Below, piece by piece: positions 1-7,251 of a stretch of DNA of 14,723 nucleotides. Source of the stretch: Bacteroidales bacterium UBA5537 (GTDB taxonomy: Bacteria; Bacteroidota; Bacteroidia; Bacteroidales; Lentimicrobiaceae). The stretch lies in assembly GCA_002426025.1 (NCBI GenBank), contig DINP01000121.1, positions 1 to 14,723 of the forward strand. Reading direction: 5' to 3'. Each line of letters begins with the position of its first letter. Positions within the stretch are counted from its first letter, which is position 1. A program made the position numbers and the translations under genes. Under the pieces are notes generated by a model. It searched no databases, had not been told where the DNA came from, and saw only the letters and a program-made list of their open reading frames with translations.

Positions 1-624
1 GGTGATCAATATGTTGTTATTCAGGGAGGGAATGGCCCACCCGTCGGCACAGTAACCGATTACGACGGAAATGTTTACGAAACCGTAGTGATTGGCACCC
101 AAACCTGGATGAAGGAAAACTTACGCACCCTGCATTACAGCGACGGCAGCCCCATCGAAGAAGTGTATGCCTTCGATGATAACGAATCCAATGTAGCCAC
201 CTATGGTCGTTTATATACATGGAACGCGGTGATGGGAATTGCTAAAAATGGGTCAAGCAAGCAATGCAGCATCTGCCCGGATGGATGGCATATTCCCGAT
301 GGCGATGAAAGTGAGCTACTTGAAGATTTCCTTGGCGGCAATACGGTGGCGGGTGGCAAAATGAAAGAAACGGGTTATGCCTATTGGATAAGTCCGAATG
401 AAGGTGCCACGAATGAATCCGGGTTTTCTGCCCGTGGCTCTGGAAGCAGAGGTGCATTGGGAAATTATGGTAACTATAAAGAAGCATTTTACATTTGGAC
501 TTCAGAGGAAAACAATGATTTAAAAGCTGTAAACTGGGGCTTATACTACAATACCGACAATTCAGCCGTGAACCAGGTGCATCCCAAAACCATGGGATAT
601 TCGGTCAGATGTTTAAAAGATTAA
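1..624 (+). CDS. FISUMP-domain protein, 3' part of gene
   Basis: The reading frame is open from the first base of the window, so the gene begins upstream; about 207 codons are visible. The segment Y-D-G-N-V-Y-E-T-V-x-I-G-T-Q-T-W-M-K-E-N-L (bases ~61-120) and the ending G-Y-S-V-R-C-L-K-D are hallmarks of the Fibrobacter succinogenes major paralogous (FISUMP) domain. So is the central C-P-D-G-W-H-I-P motif (bases ~277-300). FISUMP proteins are typically exported or surface-attached in Bacteroidetes and Fibrobacteres, often lipoproteins; their molecular function is unknown. The GTG at 88 falls inside the conserved domain and is not a plausible start. The exported N-terminus and any extra domains lie outside the window. 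The family call is sound; any role, such as adhesion, would be a guess. Confidence 0.88.
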   Translation, partial: GDQYVVIQGGNGPPVGTVTDYDGNVYETVVIGTQTWMKENLRTLHYSDGSPIEEVYAFDDNESNVATYGRLYTWNAVMGIAKNGSSKQCSICPDGWHIPDGDESELLEDFLGGNTVAGGKMKETGYAYWISPNEGATNESGFSARGSGSRGALGNYGNYKEAFYIWTSEENNDLKAVNWGLYYNTDNSAVNQVHPKTMGYSVRCLKD

Positions 625-654
625 TCAAATTAATCAAGTACAAAAACTAATCTT

Positions 655-1707
655 ATGAAAAAATTTACTTTATTAATTGTTTCAATTGTTGCAACATTGT
701 CCGTGTTTTCACAAATTACATTAAGTGGCAATATTAATTTATCAATCGGTGACACTTATCGATATGATGGATATGAGGAGGTAACAAATATTGATCCTGG
801 AATTGGGGGAGCCAATATAGTGTGGGACTTTAGCACTATATCTGGTGAATTATTTATCGAAGGCAGCGGCGCCATTTGTGTTGATCCGGCAACAACACCT
901 TTTGCCGATTCCAGCGCTGTCAATAATGCTAACATTTGTATAAGGAATATCGACAACCCTGATGTTGGTCCTTATCAATACCATGATAACGATAATTCAT
1001 CTCAGAATTTACTTGCCATGGGATTTCTAATGCAAACAAACAATAGTTTTACCACTTATACAGATATATGCACATCATTAGAATTCCCTTTCGCTTACGG
1101 AGATAGTTTCAATGACACCTGGGAACTTCTGGGTTTCCATATTGACTATGGATATTATTTTATGCGAGATTCAGCCATGTCAACAATTGAAGCTGATTCT
1201 TATGGCACAATCATAACTCCTTTGGGAGAATTTCAAAATGCTTTACGTATAAAAACAACAACCATTGATTACTCCTGGTATAGATACGAAGCAGGAGGTG
1301 ATTGGATACCCACCGGGCCTTTCACCGATATCGAATATACATGGTATGTTACAAATATTAAAGTTCCTGTGATGATCATTACAGAATTGGAGGGCTTTAC
1401 CAGTTATAGTGTTCGCTATCTTGTTGAACATGATTTTACAACCCAAATTAAGGATCATCATTTGAGCCATCAAATAGAAATATTCCCAAATCCTGTAATA
1501 GACAAGGTGGTTATTAAAACAGTTAATCCAATTAATTGCTCAAGTGTCTATTCTTTAAGTGGTCAACAATTGGATGTACTCAATTTAGAATCCCGTCAAT
1601 CGTATCAGCAAACAATTGATTTTAGTAAATATTCAAAAGGTATTTACTTCATCGAAGTAGTTCTTGAAGACGGAAGTGTTTTAACAAAAAAAATCATGAA
1701 ACAGTAA
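655..1707 (+). CDS. secreted protein with type IX secretion C-terminal sorting domain
   Basis: A 350-residue exported protein. Residues 1-20 form a Sec signal peptide (M-K-K-F-T then a hydrophobic run, probable cleavage near F-S-Q). The last ~78 residues match the T9SS type A sorting domain: I-E-I-F-P-N-P (F277-P280), a central Y-S-L-S-G-Q, then K-Y-S-K-G-I-Y-F-I-E-V and a terminal K-K-I-M-K-Q. In the known family this domain directs transfer across the outer membrane by the gliding/Por secretion apparatus, often followed by cleavage and surface attachment. The middle (~21-270) is rich in aromatic and Gly/Asp residues and looks like a beta-rich secreted domain; I do not recognise it. The ATG at 655 is preceded by an A-rich stretch and lies 30 bases after the FISUMP stop. 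The next gene starts 20 bases downstream, so co-transcription is likely. Confidence 0.88.
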   Translation: MKKFTLLIVSIVATLSVFSQITLSGNINLSIGDTYRYDGYEEVTNIDPGIGGANIVWDFSTISGELFIEGSGAICVDPATTPFADSSAVNNANICIRNIDNPDVGPYQYHDNDNSSQNLLAMGFLMQTNNSFTTYTDICTSLEFPFAYGDSFNDTWELLGFHIDYGYYFMRDSAMSTIEADSYGTIITPLGEFQNALRIKTTTIDYSWYRYEAGGDWIPTGPFTDIEYTWYVTNIKVPVMIITELEGFTSYSVRYLVEHDFTTQIKDHHLSHQIEIFPNPVIDKVVIKTVNPINCSSVYSLSGQQLDVLNLESRQSYQQTIDFSKYSKGIYFIEVVLEDGSVLTKKIMKQ

Positions 1708-1727
1708 AACCCTCAAATGCCAAAAAC

Positions 1728-2765
1728 ATGAAAAAGTTTATAAAATTTGCATTTTTCCTTATTGCACTTATCATCGCCCTGGTAGGATGTGACAAGGAAG
1801 ATGAACCAGTTGTAAATAACGATAATTCATTAATTATTGCCGAAGCATCAGAAGCAAAATACGTAATTGTATCCCCCTCAACGGGTGCTGTTCTTGCCGA
1901 AGTGCAACCAAATGTTATTTCGATAAATAAATTGGCACTCGGATATAACAGCCAAAAGGCGATTGTAACCAGCAAAGAACCCGGTGGAAGTTACGTTAAA
2001 GTAATTTTTACCTGTGACCGGGAAACCGGTGACAATCTTTTTCAGGTTACCAGCGAGCAGATGTGGGATATTCAGTCGATGGATGCATCACGAACAACGC
2101 CTTCAATAGTTTTCCATGGACATCCTGTTGATGGAGGTGCCTTAACAAGTAATATCTTCACTATAAACCTGGATGGTACCAATGTTCAACAATTGACACA
2201 GAACAAAGAACTTGTGGAAGGTATTGAACTTTGGTGGCCCTATTCCCCCGCATTTTCTCCCAATGGACAAAAAATTGCCTTTCGTGGAAACATGAGAACA
2301 CCCGATCCGGGTGGTTACTGGTGGGGGCAATCTATTATTGTTATGGATGTCAATGGCACAAACAAACATATCCTTTACAATGAACCAGAAGCTAATTCCG
2401 GGACACACAGAGATATTTCCTGGACCCGTGATGGAAAGTTCCTGGTCTTTCTTACAACTGAAGGCTACAGCACACCTAATGAAAGAGTAAAGGTGCTCAG
2501 GGTAGAAGATGGTCATATTATTGACATTACCCAAAACCTGATGGTTGATGGATTACATACCACCAATCTGTGTACCTCACCTACAGGTAATAACATCCTT
2601 TTCAACAAGTACCAGCCAGGTGGTGGCGATCTGTATGTACTTGATTTTGTTGTTAATGGCAACCAATTCGAAATAAGTGGTAATTATAGAATGCTGGCCG
2701 CCTATCAGGATCATCAACTACATTTTGGGGCACCCGACTGTCAATTATGGGATGGAATAGAATAG
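1728..2765 (+). CDS. TolB-like beta-propeller lipoprotein (PD40/WD40-like)
   Basis: A 345-residue predicted lipoprotein: a hydrophobic signal peptide ends in the lipobox A-L-V-G-C with Cys21 as the lipidation site, followed by acidic D-K-E-D-E. At least two blades of PD40/TolB type can be seen: F-S-P-N-G-Q-K-I-A-F at residues 176-185, and I-S-W-T-R-D-G-K-F-L-V-F further on. Between them come strands of the type 'N-I-F-T-I-N-L-D-G-T-N-V-Q-Q-L-T', which is how TolB blades end. This supports a propeller domain over roughly residues 55-330, facing the periplasm or cell surface. Such propellers bind proteins or carbohydrates; the partner cannot be told here. The gene follows the T9SS-sorted protein by 20 bases and precedes another lipoprotein by 54 bases, consistent with one operon for envelope components. 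Confidence 0.83.
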   Translation: MKKFIKFAFFLIALIIALVGCDKEDEPVVNNDNSLIIAEASEAKYVIVSPSTGAVLAEVQPNVISINKLALGYNSQKAIVTSKEPGGSYVKVIFTCDRETGDNLFQVTSEQMWDIQSMDASRTTPSIVFHGHPVDGGALTSNIFTINLDGTNVQQLTQNKELVEGIELWWPYSPAFSPNGQKIAFRGNMRTPDPGGYWWGQSIIVMDVNGTNKHILYNEPEANSGTHRDISWTRDGKFLVFLTTEGYSTPNERVKVLRVEDGHIIDITQNLMVDGLHTTNLCTSPTGNNILFNKYQPGGGDLYVLDFVVNGNQFEISGNYRMLAAYQDHQLHFGAPDCQLWDGIE

Positions 2766-2819
2766 CAGACAGCCGTTCACTTTTTCTGGAAACATATTTA
2801 TCACCAAATCAAATCAATC

Positions 2820-3548
2820 ATGAAAACCTTAAAATTTTTAGCACTTTTCACCGGCATGATTACATTAATCATGGTAGCGGGATGTAAAAAAGATGAAGAC
2901 ACATCCGATGAAAACAAAATGCCCGCTTATGAAGCCAAAACCATCGAAATACCTGATGCCATGGCTCAGTCGTCGAATGTCGGTGCACAAGAAACCAAAA
3001 GCTATATCAGTATGATTAACGGGATGGCTTCATTTGGCAGTATGTTGACACCTCCCGCAAAAAGCACTGCCAACAAACATCTTAAAGACTCCGGCACCGA
3101 AACCTATTCGTGGGAGGTAAATGAAGGAACGTCAAATTACACCGTTACTCTAAATGTGACTGAAACGGCCAGTGTCATCTCTTGGGAATGTATCCTGAAC
3201 GGGATAATGGAAGGGATAACTTTTAATAATTTTACCTATATCCGTGCCGAAGAATACAAAGATGGCACTGGCAGCAGATTTACGCTGTATGACTGGGAAA
3301 CTTCAGGAATAAACATGGATCTTTCTACTCAGGTACAGTTAAACGGGATCACCGTATTTACGCTTGAAATGCCTGAGAAGATGATTGTTAGCCTGAATAT
3401 CAAGGCCGATGGATCAGGTACAATGGAATTCAAAGATTGGATAAATGGTCAATACATAACAACATTTGAATCAGAATGGGATGCCACCGGCCATGGTGAG
3501 TTCTGGGAATATGACGATGGCAATCTGATTGATCATGGTGTCTGGTGA
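2820..3548 (+). CDS. hypothetical lipoprotein
   Basis: A 242-residue protein with a signal peptide and lipobox V-A-G-C (Cys22), followed by K-K-D-E-D, the charged tail common in Bacteroidetes lipoproteins. I do not recognise the mature domain. It contains a long run of alternating polar and hydrophobic residues from ~95 to the end, for example the Y-S-W-E-V and Y-T-V-T-L-N-V-T strands, which suggests an all-beta fold, and it ends in W-E-Y-D-D-G-N-L-I-D-H-G-V-W. Alternating Trp/Tyr-rich strands would fit a small beta-barrel or lipocalin-like fold, but this is inference from pattern only. It is probably the last gene of the 655-3548 group: 562 bases without a credible gene follow, including a strong palindrome at 3759-3790. 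Confidence 0.78.
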   Translation: MKTLKFLALFTGMITLIMVAGCKKDEDTSDENKMPAYEAKTIEIPDAMAQSSNVGAQETKSYISMINGMASFGSMLTPPAKSTANKHLKDSGTETYSWEVNEGTSNYTVTLNVTETASVISWECILNGIMEGITFNNFTYIRAEEYKDGTGSRFTLYDWETSGINMDLSTQVQLNGITVFTLEMPEKMIVSLNIKADGSGTMEFKDWINGQYITTFESEWDATGHGEFWEYDDGNLIDHGVW

Positions 3549-3758
3549 AAAGATCAACCTTAGTTTAATTGTTTAAACCAGATAAATGACGACTGCCGTT
3601 TTAAAATTCCTGGCTTGATAACGTATATCCTTTTTATACAACAAGTGATTTAAAACGTCGGATCTATGGATGAATTATACCCGGAAATGTCATATACAAT
3701 CAATAGATTTCCTGACCGGCTAAGGCTCTTGAAATCTTCCATGCGACTTTTGTCACTT

Positions 3759-3790
3759 TAACGGAAGTTCCACTAGTGGGACTTCCGTTA
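3759..3790. terminator. 32-base palindrome, possible bidirectional terminator
   Basis: TAACGGAAGT (3759-3768) is exactly complementary to ACTTCCGTTA (3781-3790). The 12 bases between them continue the dyad with one T-G wobble and then C-C-A-C against G-T-G-G around a CTAG centre. The flanks TGTCAC (3751-3756) and GTGACA (3799-3804) are also complementary and could lengthen the structure with an uneven internal loop. The + strand continues with the moderately T-rich TGTTTGTTGT rather than a clean T-run. It lies ~210 bases after the preceding stop codon, far for a simple terminator. A protein-binding dyad or a structured RNA element is the alternative. Confidence 0.5.
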
Positions 3791-3823
3791 TGTTTGTTGT
3801 GACAGGTCATGTTTGGGGGAAAT

Positions 3824-3832
3824 ACGAATTCA
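3824..3832 (+). promoter_or_regulatory. single ACGAATTCA element upstream of the kinase operon
   Basis: This 9-mer is identical to both copies of the direct repeat found between the two LytTR genes (6793-6801 and 6814-6822), and the following C is shared with the first of these. It lies about 158 bases upstream of the candidate promoter of the kinase gene. No second exact copy sits 21 bases to either side, so it would be a half-site at best. A regulatory role is inference from sequence identity alone. Confidence 0.3.
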
Positions 3833-3989
3833 CCTGGAATGCCAGGAAAGATCATTTTGAAAAATGAAATCGTTCAGAAACTCTTTACTATACGGTTTCA
3901 AACTCAAAACATTCAAAGGTTCGCATGCCTTTCAGTTTTTGGCCCTAATTCATTCCTATCCTAACCTCAATTGCTTTTCCACGTCTGTA

Positions 3990-4019
3990 TTGCATTTTAG
4001 CGCATTATTTCTATATTTG
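3990..4019 (+). promoter_or_regulatory. Bacteroidetes-type promoter for the kinase operon
   Basis: TATATTTG at 4012-4019 is a full match to the Bacteroidetes -7 consensus TAnnTTTG, and TTG at 3990-3992 with a 19-base spacer fits the -33 element. Transcription would begin at about 4024-4027, giving a leader of roughly 85 bases before the ATG chosen at 4111. This is the best promoter-like sequence in the window. Confidence 0.6.
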
Positions 4020-4110
4020 TTTAGGAATTGTGATTAAATCACCCTAAATATTGGCTGTAAACCAATGTTCAAAACGGGAAATGCCCCCGGGGGAACTGAC
4101 TATATTTACT

Positions 4111-6051
4111 ATGATTTCTCTGACCAAAACTACGATTGGCTTATTTTTCCTGGTATTATTTGCCCCATTATCAAACCCATATAAGGTATTTGCCCAGGCT
4201 GAATCACAGGCACAGATTGATAGTCTCCATCAACTGTTTAACCACACAAAAAAGTTTGAAGAGAAAAAGAATCTACTTACAGCCCTCTCAAGTATTTACG
4301 AGAAAAAAGGCAATTGGGAGAAGTATGAAGCGGTAGTAAAGGAAATGCTTTTACTTCAGGAAGAGAAAGAAGATTTGCTTTATCTGGCCGAAACCTACAA
4401 CAAACTTGGGATTTCAAATAGTTGCATGGGCAAAAATGAAAAAGCGCTTGACTATTTTCGAAAAGCACTGGAAATTAATATTGCTCAAAAGGAGATTCTG
4501 ATTGCTGCCAATAGTTACGAAAATATGGCAGCGGCATATAAAGACATGGGCGATTATTCCAACGCAACCGATTGCCTGCTAAAATCATTGGAAATCAGAA
4601 AAGTGAAAAACCATCCCCGCCTTTTTAACAATTACATGAAACTGGCAGTGCTTCAGCAACTGCTCGATAATACTCCTCAGCAGGATTATTATCTGCAATT
4701 GGCCCGCCAGGAAATGCAAAAAAAAGATAGCATACCACCTGACAATAAAGCTATTTTCTACAATCAGTTGGGCTATATCTACGACACACGTCAAATGTAT
4801 GACAGCAGTCTGCTTTGCTATCAGCGGGTGATCTATTACTCCGGTCTGATTGGATGGAACCGGGGCATTGCCACTGGCCTGGGAAACTTAGCCGACGTAT
4901 ATACAAAAACAGGTTTATTGGACAGCGCAATTTTCTATCATAAAAAATCATTGAAATTGTCCGAAGAAATAGTTGACTGCATAAGCTCTTCCGAAGAATT
5001 TCTTTACCTGGCTGAACTTTATCAGATGTTTAACCAGAATGATTCAGTCATGTTTTTTGCCAACGAAGCCCTACGAAAAGCCCGGGAATGTAATTTGCTC
5101 AGGGAACAGGGCGCAGCTTTAAAATTTATTGCTGATTATTACAGTAAGCAGCGGATTTTTGAGAAAGCGAATGATTTTCTACAGCAATATTATCAGATAA
5201 AAGACTCCATTTCATCTGCCGATATAAAGAGCAACATTGCTGAGCTTGAAACCAAATACCAAACTAAAGCCAGGGAGCAACAAATTGAACTGCTTACAGC
5301 AGAAAATGAAATTAAAAGCCAGCGGATGGACATCGCCTGGCTATTTATAGGGTTTCTAGTATTATTAGTTATTCTGGTGTTGGCTCTGCTGTATTTCCGC
5401 CGCAGAAAAGCCGTTTTTAAACAAAGTCAGTTGCAGCAACAACTACTTCGTTCGCAGATGAATCCGCATTTTATTTTCAATGTCATGGGCTCCATTCAGA
5501 GTTATTTATATAAAAATGAAGCAGAAAAGGCAGCCGATTACCTGAGCCGTTTTGCATCGCTAAGCCGCTCTGTACTTGAATTTTCATCACAGGAAAGCAT
5601 TTCTCTAAAAGAGGAAATAGAAATGCTGCAAAATTATATTGAACTTCAGAAAGCTGGTATGGAAAATCCTTTTTCTGTAGAATACTTTATGGATGAGGAG
5701 ATGGAAACCGATTTTATCCAGATTCCACCCATGCTGCTGCAACCTTTTGTTGAAAATGCCATCAAGCATGGATTTAAAAATATTGATTATCAGGGAAAAC
5801 TAACTTTGGGATTTAAAGAAGAGCCAGGATTTATTGCCGTTGAAATTGAGGACAATGGCCCGGGTATGACACCGTATTCGGAGAAAAATCACCAATCTAT
5901 GGCCATCGCAATTTTTCAACAGCGCAAGAAATGCCTGGAGCACAAGTTTAAAAAAGAGTTTACCTTTGAGCTTCAAAATCTAAACTCTACTGATAAATCC
6001 AGACATGGTGTCAGGGCCTATTTTCAGCTCCCGATTTTAACTGATGATTAA
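4111..6051 (+). CDS. TPR-containing sensor histidine kinase, LytS/His_kinase (PF06580) type
   Basis: A 646-residue membrane sensor kinase. An N-terminal signal or anchor (residues ~1-29, to F-A-Q-A) is followed by TPR repeats, clearest at ~93-126, 132-163, 214-245 and 252-286. A coiled-coil stretch (~377-408), one membrane helix (~410-429, W-L-F-I-G-F) and basic R-R-R-K come next. The kinase core starts with Q-M-N-P-H-F-I-F-N, where H453 is the expected phosphorylation site. The N box is F-V-E-N-A-I-K-H-G-F (N549) and the G1 box is E-D-N-G-P-G-M (D581-M586); the later glycine box is not recognisable. The TPR part should face the periplasm and the kinase the cytoplasm. The frame extends upstream to a TTG at 4051, but the ATG at 4111 gives a clean signal sequence; an ATG at 4081 is also possible. 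Its end overlaps the regulator gene by 8 bases. Confidence 0.9.
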   Translation: MISLTKTTIGLFFLVLFAPLSNPYKVFAQAESQAQIDSLHQLFNHTKKFEEKKNLLTALSSIYEKKGNWEKYEAVVKEMLLLQEEKEDLLYLAETYNKLGISNSCMGKNEKALDYFRKALEINIAQKEILIAANSYENMAAAYKDMGDYSNATDCLLKSLEIRKVKNHPRLFNNYMKLAVLQQLLDNTPQQDYYLQLARQEMQKKDSIPPDNKAIFYNQLGYIYDTRQMYDSSLLCYQRVIYYSGLIGWNRGIATGLGNLADVYTKTGLLDSAIFYHKKSLKLSEEIVDCISSSEEFLYLAELYQMFNQNDSVMFFANEALRKARECNLLREQGAALKFIADYYSKQRIFEKANDFLQQYYQIKDSISSADIKSNIAELETKYQTKAREQQIELLTAENEIKSQRMDIAWLFIGFLVLLVILVLALLYFRRRKAVFKQSQLQQQLLRSQMNPHFIFNVMGSIQSYLYKNEAEKAADYLSRFASLSRSVLEFSSQESISLKEEIEMLQNYIELQKAGMENPFSVEYFMDEEMETDFIQIPPMLLQPFVENAIKHGFKNIDYQGKLTLGFKEEPGFIAVEIEDNGPGMTPYSEKNHQSMAIAIFQQRKKCLEHKFKKEFTFELQNLNSTDKSRHGVRAYFQLPILTDD

Positions 6052-6793
6052 AGCCGTAATAATAGACGACAACCCGGAAACCCGGGCTACTAACAGGAAA
6101 TTACTTACCGAGTATTTTGTTGATGTTGAACTGGCTGGCGAAGCCGATTCGGTAGATGGCGGGTACAATCTGATACGACAAACCAATCCCCACCTGGTTT
6201 TACTCGATATTGAAATTATTGGAGGAACAGGATTTCAGCTATTACAAAAGTTAAAACCGTATTCTTTCAAAGTAATATTTATCACAGGTTTCAATCAGTA
6301 TGCGTTGAAAGCCATTAAGTTTCATGCCATTGACTATATACTGAAGCCAGTAAATGCTACTGAATTTCAGGATGCCATACAAAGTACCATTGAATTGATT
6401 GAAAAAGATTTTTCAACAAATGAACAGAGCGATCAGTTTTTAAAAAGTTTTACTCAACCCAGCAGTCCGTCAAAAATTGTACTTCGTACACTTGATGCCA
6501 TGCATCTTGTTAATATTTCGGATATCCTGTATTGCAGGAGCGACAACACTTATACTACCTTCTATCTGGTTTCGAACGATAATATTATGGTTTCAAAAGG
6601 CATTGCCTTTTATGAAGATATCCTTATTGATTCCGGTTTTTTCAGGCCGCATCAGTCCTACCTTGTGAATCTTCAGCATGTGAAGAAGGTTGATAAAACT
6701 GATGGTGGTTTTGTTATTCTCGATTCGTCAGAAGAGATACCCATTTCATCCAGACGAAAAAAAGGATTGATCCAACTTCTTGAAAATCTCTGA
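6044..6793 (+). CDS. LytTR-family response regulator
   Basis: A 249-residue two-domain regulator. The receiver domain (~1-120) has the acidic pair D8/D9, phosphoacceptor D55 in L-V-L-L-D-I-E, T81 in F-I-T-G-F, and K101 in Y-I-L-K-P, so all catalytic positions are present. The LytTR DNA-binding domain spans ~144-249 and carries the family signature R-P-H-Q-S-Y-L-V-N (201-209) and the closing I-P-I-S-S-R-R-K-K. Proteins of this type dimerise on phosphorylation and bind paired direct repeats one or two helical turns apart. The start ATG lies within the end of the kinase gene (shared ATGATTAA), which points to translational coupling and to that kinase as the partner. Targets are unknown, but a matching pair of direct repeats begins at the last base of this gene's stop codon. 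Confidence 0.93.
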   Translation: MIKAVIIDDNPETRATNRKLLTEYFVDVELAGEADSVDGGYNLIRQTNPHLVLLDIEIIGGTGFQLLQKLKPYSFKVIFITGFNQYALKAIKFHAIDYILKPVNATEFQDAIQSTIELIEKDFSTNEQSDQFLKSFTQPSSPSKIVLRTLDAMHLVNISDILYCRSDNTYTTFYLVSNDNIMVSKGIAFYEDILIDSGFFRPHQSYLVNLQHVKKVDKTDGGFVILDSSEEIPISSRRKKGLIQLLENL

Positions 6794-6822
6794 CGAATTC
6801 ACATTGTTTCTCAACGAATTCA
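6793..6822 (+). promoter_or_regulatory. direct-repeat pair with LytTR operator geometry
   Basis: The 9-mer ACGAATTCA occurs exactly at 6793-6801 and again at 6814-6822, with a 12-base spacer and so a 21-base centre-to-centre distance, two helical turns. Characterised LytTR regulators such as AgrA recognise two 9-base direct repeats separated by 12 bases. The pair lies between two LytTR genes and ends 7 bases before the TTG of a candidate promoter, the usual place for an activator. On the opposite strand, TTCGTTGAG resembles the AgrA-type half-site. Binding itself is inferred. Confidence 0.5.
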
Positions 6823-6829
6823 AACTCTG

Positions 6830-6861
6830 TTGATACTACCGGATGACTGGTCCTATTTTCG
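6830..6861 (+). promoter_or_regulatory. candidate promoter of the stand-alone LytTR gene
   Basis: TTG at 6830-6832 is followed after 21 bases by TATTTTCG at 6854-6861, one mismatch from the Bacteroidetes -7 consensus TAnnTTTG. The imperfect element and slightly long spacer would suit an activator-dependent promoter, and the direct-repeat pair sits immediately upstream. The start codon at 6879 is 17 bases further on. Confidence 0.35.
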
Positions 6862-6878
6862 CTAAATAGAATCAGATC

Positions 6879-7223
6879 ATGAAAAATCGCATTTCTGTAA
6901 GTACAAAAGATACTATTTATCTGCTCGACCCTGCGGATATAATGTATTGCAAATGCAATAATTCAACCACAACCCTTTTCCTTAAAAATGCTGAATCGGT
7001 GTCTGTTTCCAAAGGAATGAGCGCCGTTGAAAAACTACTCGAAAATTGTGGTTTTAAAGATTCTTTTATACGTCCACACCAATCTTACCTGGTCAATCGC
7101 AACCACATTCTGTTGGTGGACAAAACGCCTAGGTACTTTCTGGTTCTGAGCAATCAACAGAAAATTCCTGTTTCTGTACGGAGGCGAAAAGCCATCATGG
7201 AAATTATAAAAATTAGCAATTAA
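6879..7223 (+). CDS. stand-alone LytTR DNA-binding protein without receiver domain
   Basis: A 114-residue protein made almost entirely of one LytTR domain. It has the strand pattern I-Y-L-L-D-P-A-D-I-M-Y-C near the start, the signature F-I-R-P-H-Q-S-Y-L-V-N (R65-N73), and the ending I-P-V-S-V-R-R-R-K-A-I. It aligns through its length with residues ~144-249 of the regulator encoded just upstream, so the two are paralogous, probably by local duplication followed by loss of the receiver domain. With no phosphorylation site it cannot be switched by the kinase in the usual way. It may bind DNA constitutively, compete with the full regulator, or pair with it. The ATG at 6879 has an 85-base intergenic region holding the direct repeats and a candidate promoter. 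The next gene starts 28 bases after its stop codon, so it may be co-transcribed with the OmpA gene. Confidence 0.88.
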   Translation: MKNRISVSTKDTIYLLDPADIMYCKCNNSTTTLFLKNAESVSVSKGMSAVEKLLENCGFKDSFIRPHQSYLVNRNHILLVDKTPRYFLVLSNQQKIPVSVRRRKAIMEIIKISN

Positions 7224-7251
7224 CAGAAATCAAAACATATCAGAAAAAAAG

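Larger units (their letters stand above)
3549..4110. other. 562-base non-coding region before the kinase gene
   Basis: No convincing gene was found here on either strand. The region contains a loose inverted repeat with 9-base arms (3597-3605 and 3649-3657), a near-perfect 32-base palindrome (3759-3790) enclosed by outer TGTCAC/GTGACA arms, one exact ACGAATTCA element (3824-3832), and a good Bacteroidetes promoter (3990-4019). It probably separates the left exported-protein group from the two-component operon. A 57-codon open frame at 3864-4037 overlaps the promoter and is judged spurious. Confidence 0.7.

Noticed and set aside
3597..3657. Inverted repeat CGTTTTAAA / TTTAAAACG, 43 bases apart
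   Set aside because: The arms are short and mostly A/T with a long spacer, so this is easily chance. A small GTATA/TATAC hairpin inside it is likewise weak.
3864..4037. 57-codon open frame in the long non-coding region
   Set aside because: It contains the promoter of the next gene, shows no signal peptide or domain, and its composition is unlike the neighbouring genes.
4051..4110. TTG-start extension of the kinase gene, and an ATG at 4081
   Set aside because: Both would place polar residues in front of a good signal sequence beginning at the ATG at 4111. The 4081 start remains possible, but the 4051 TTG is unlikely.
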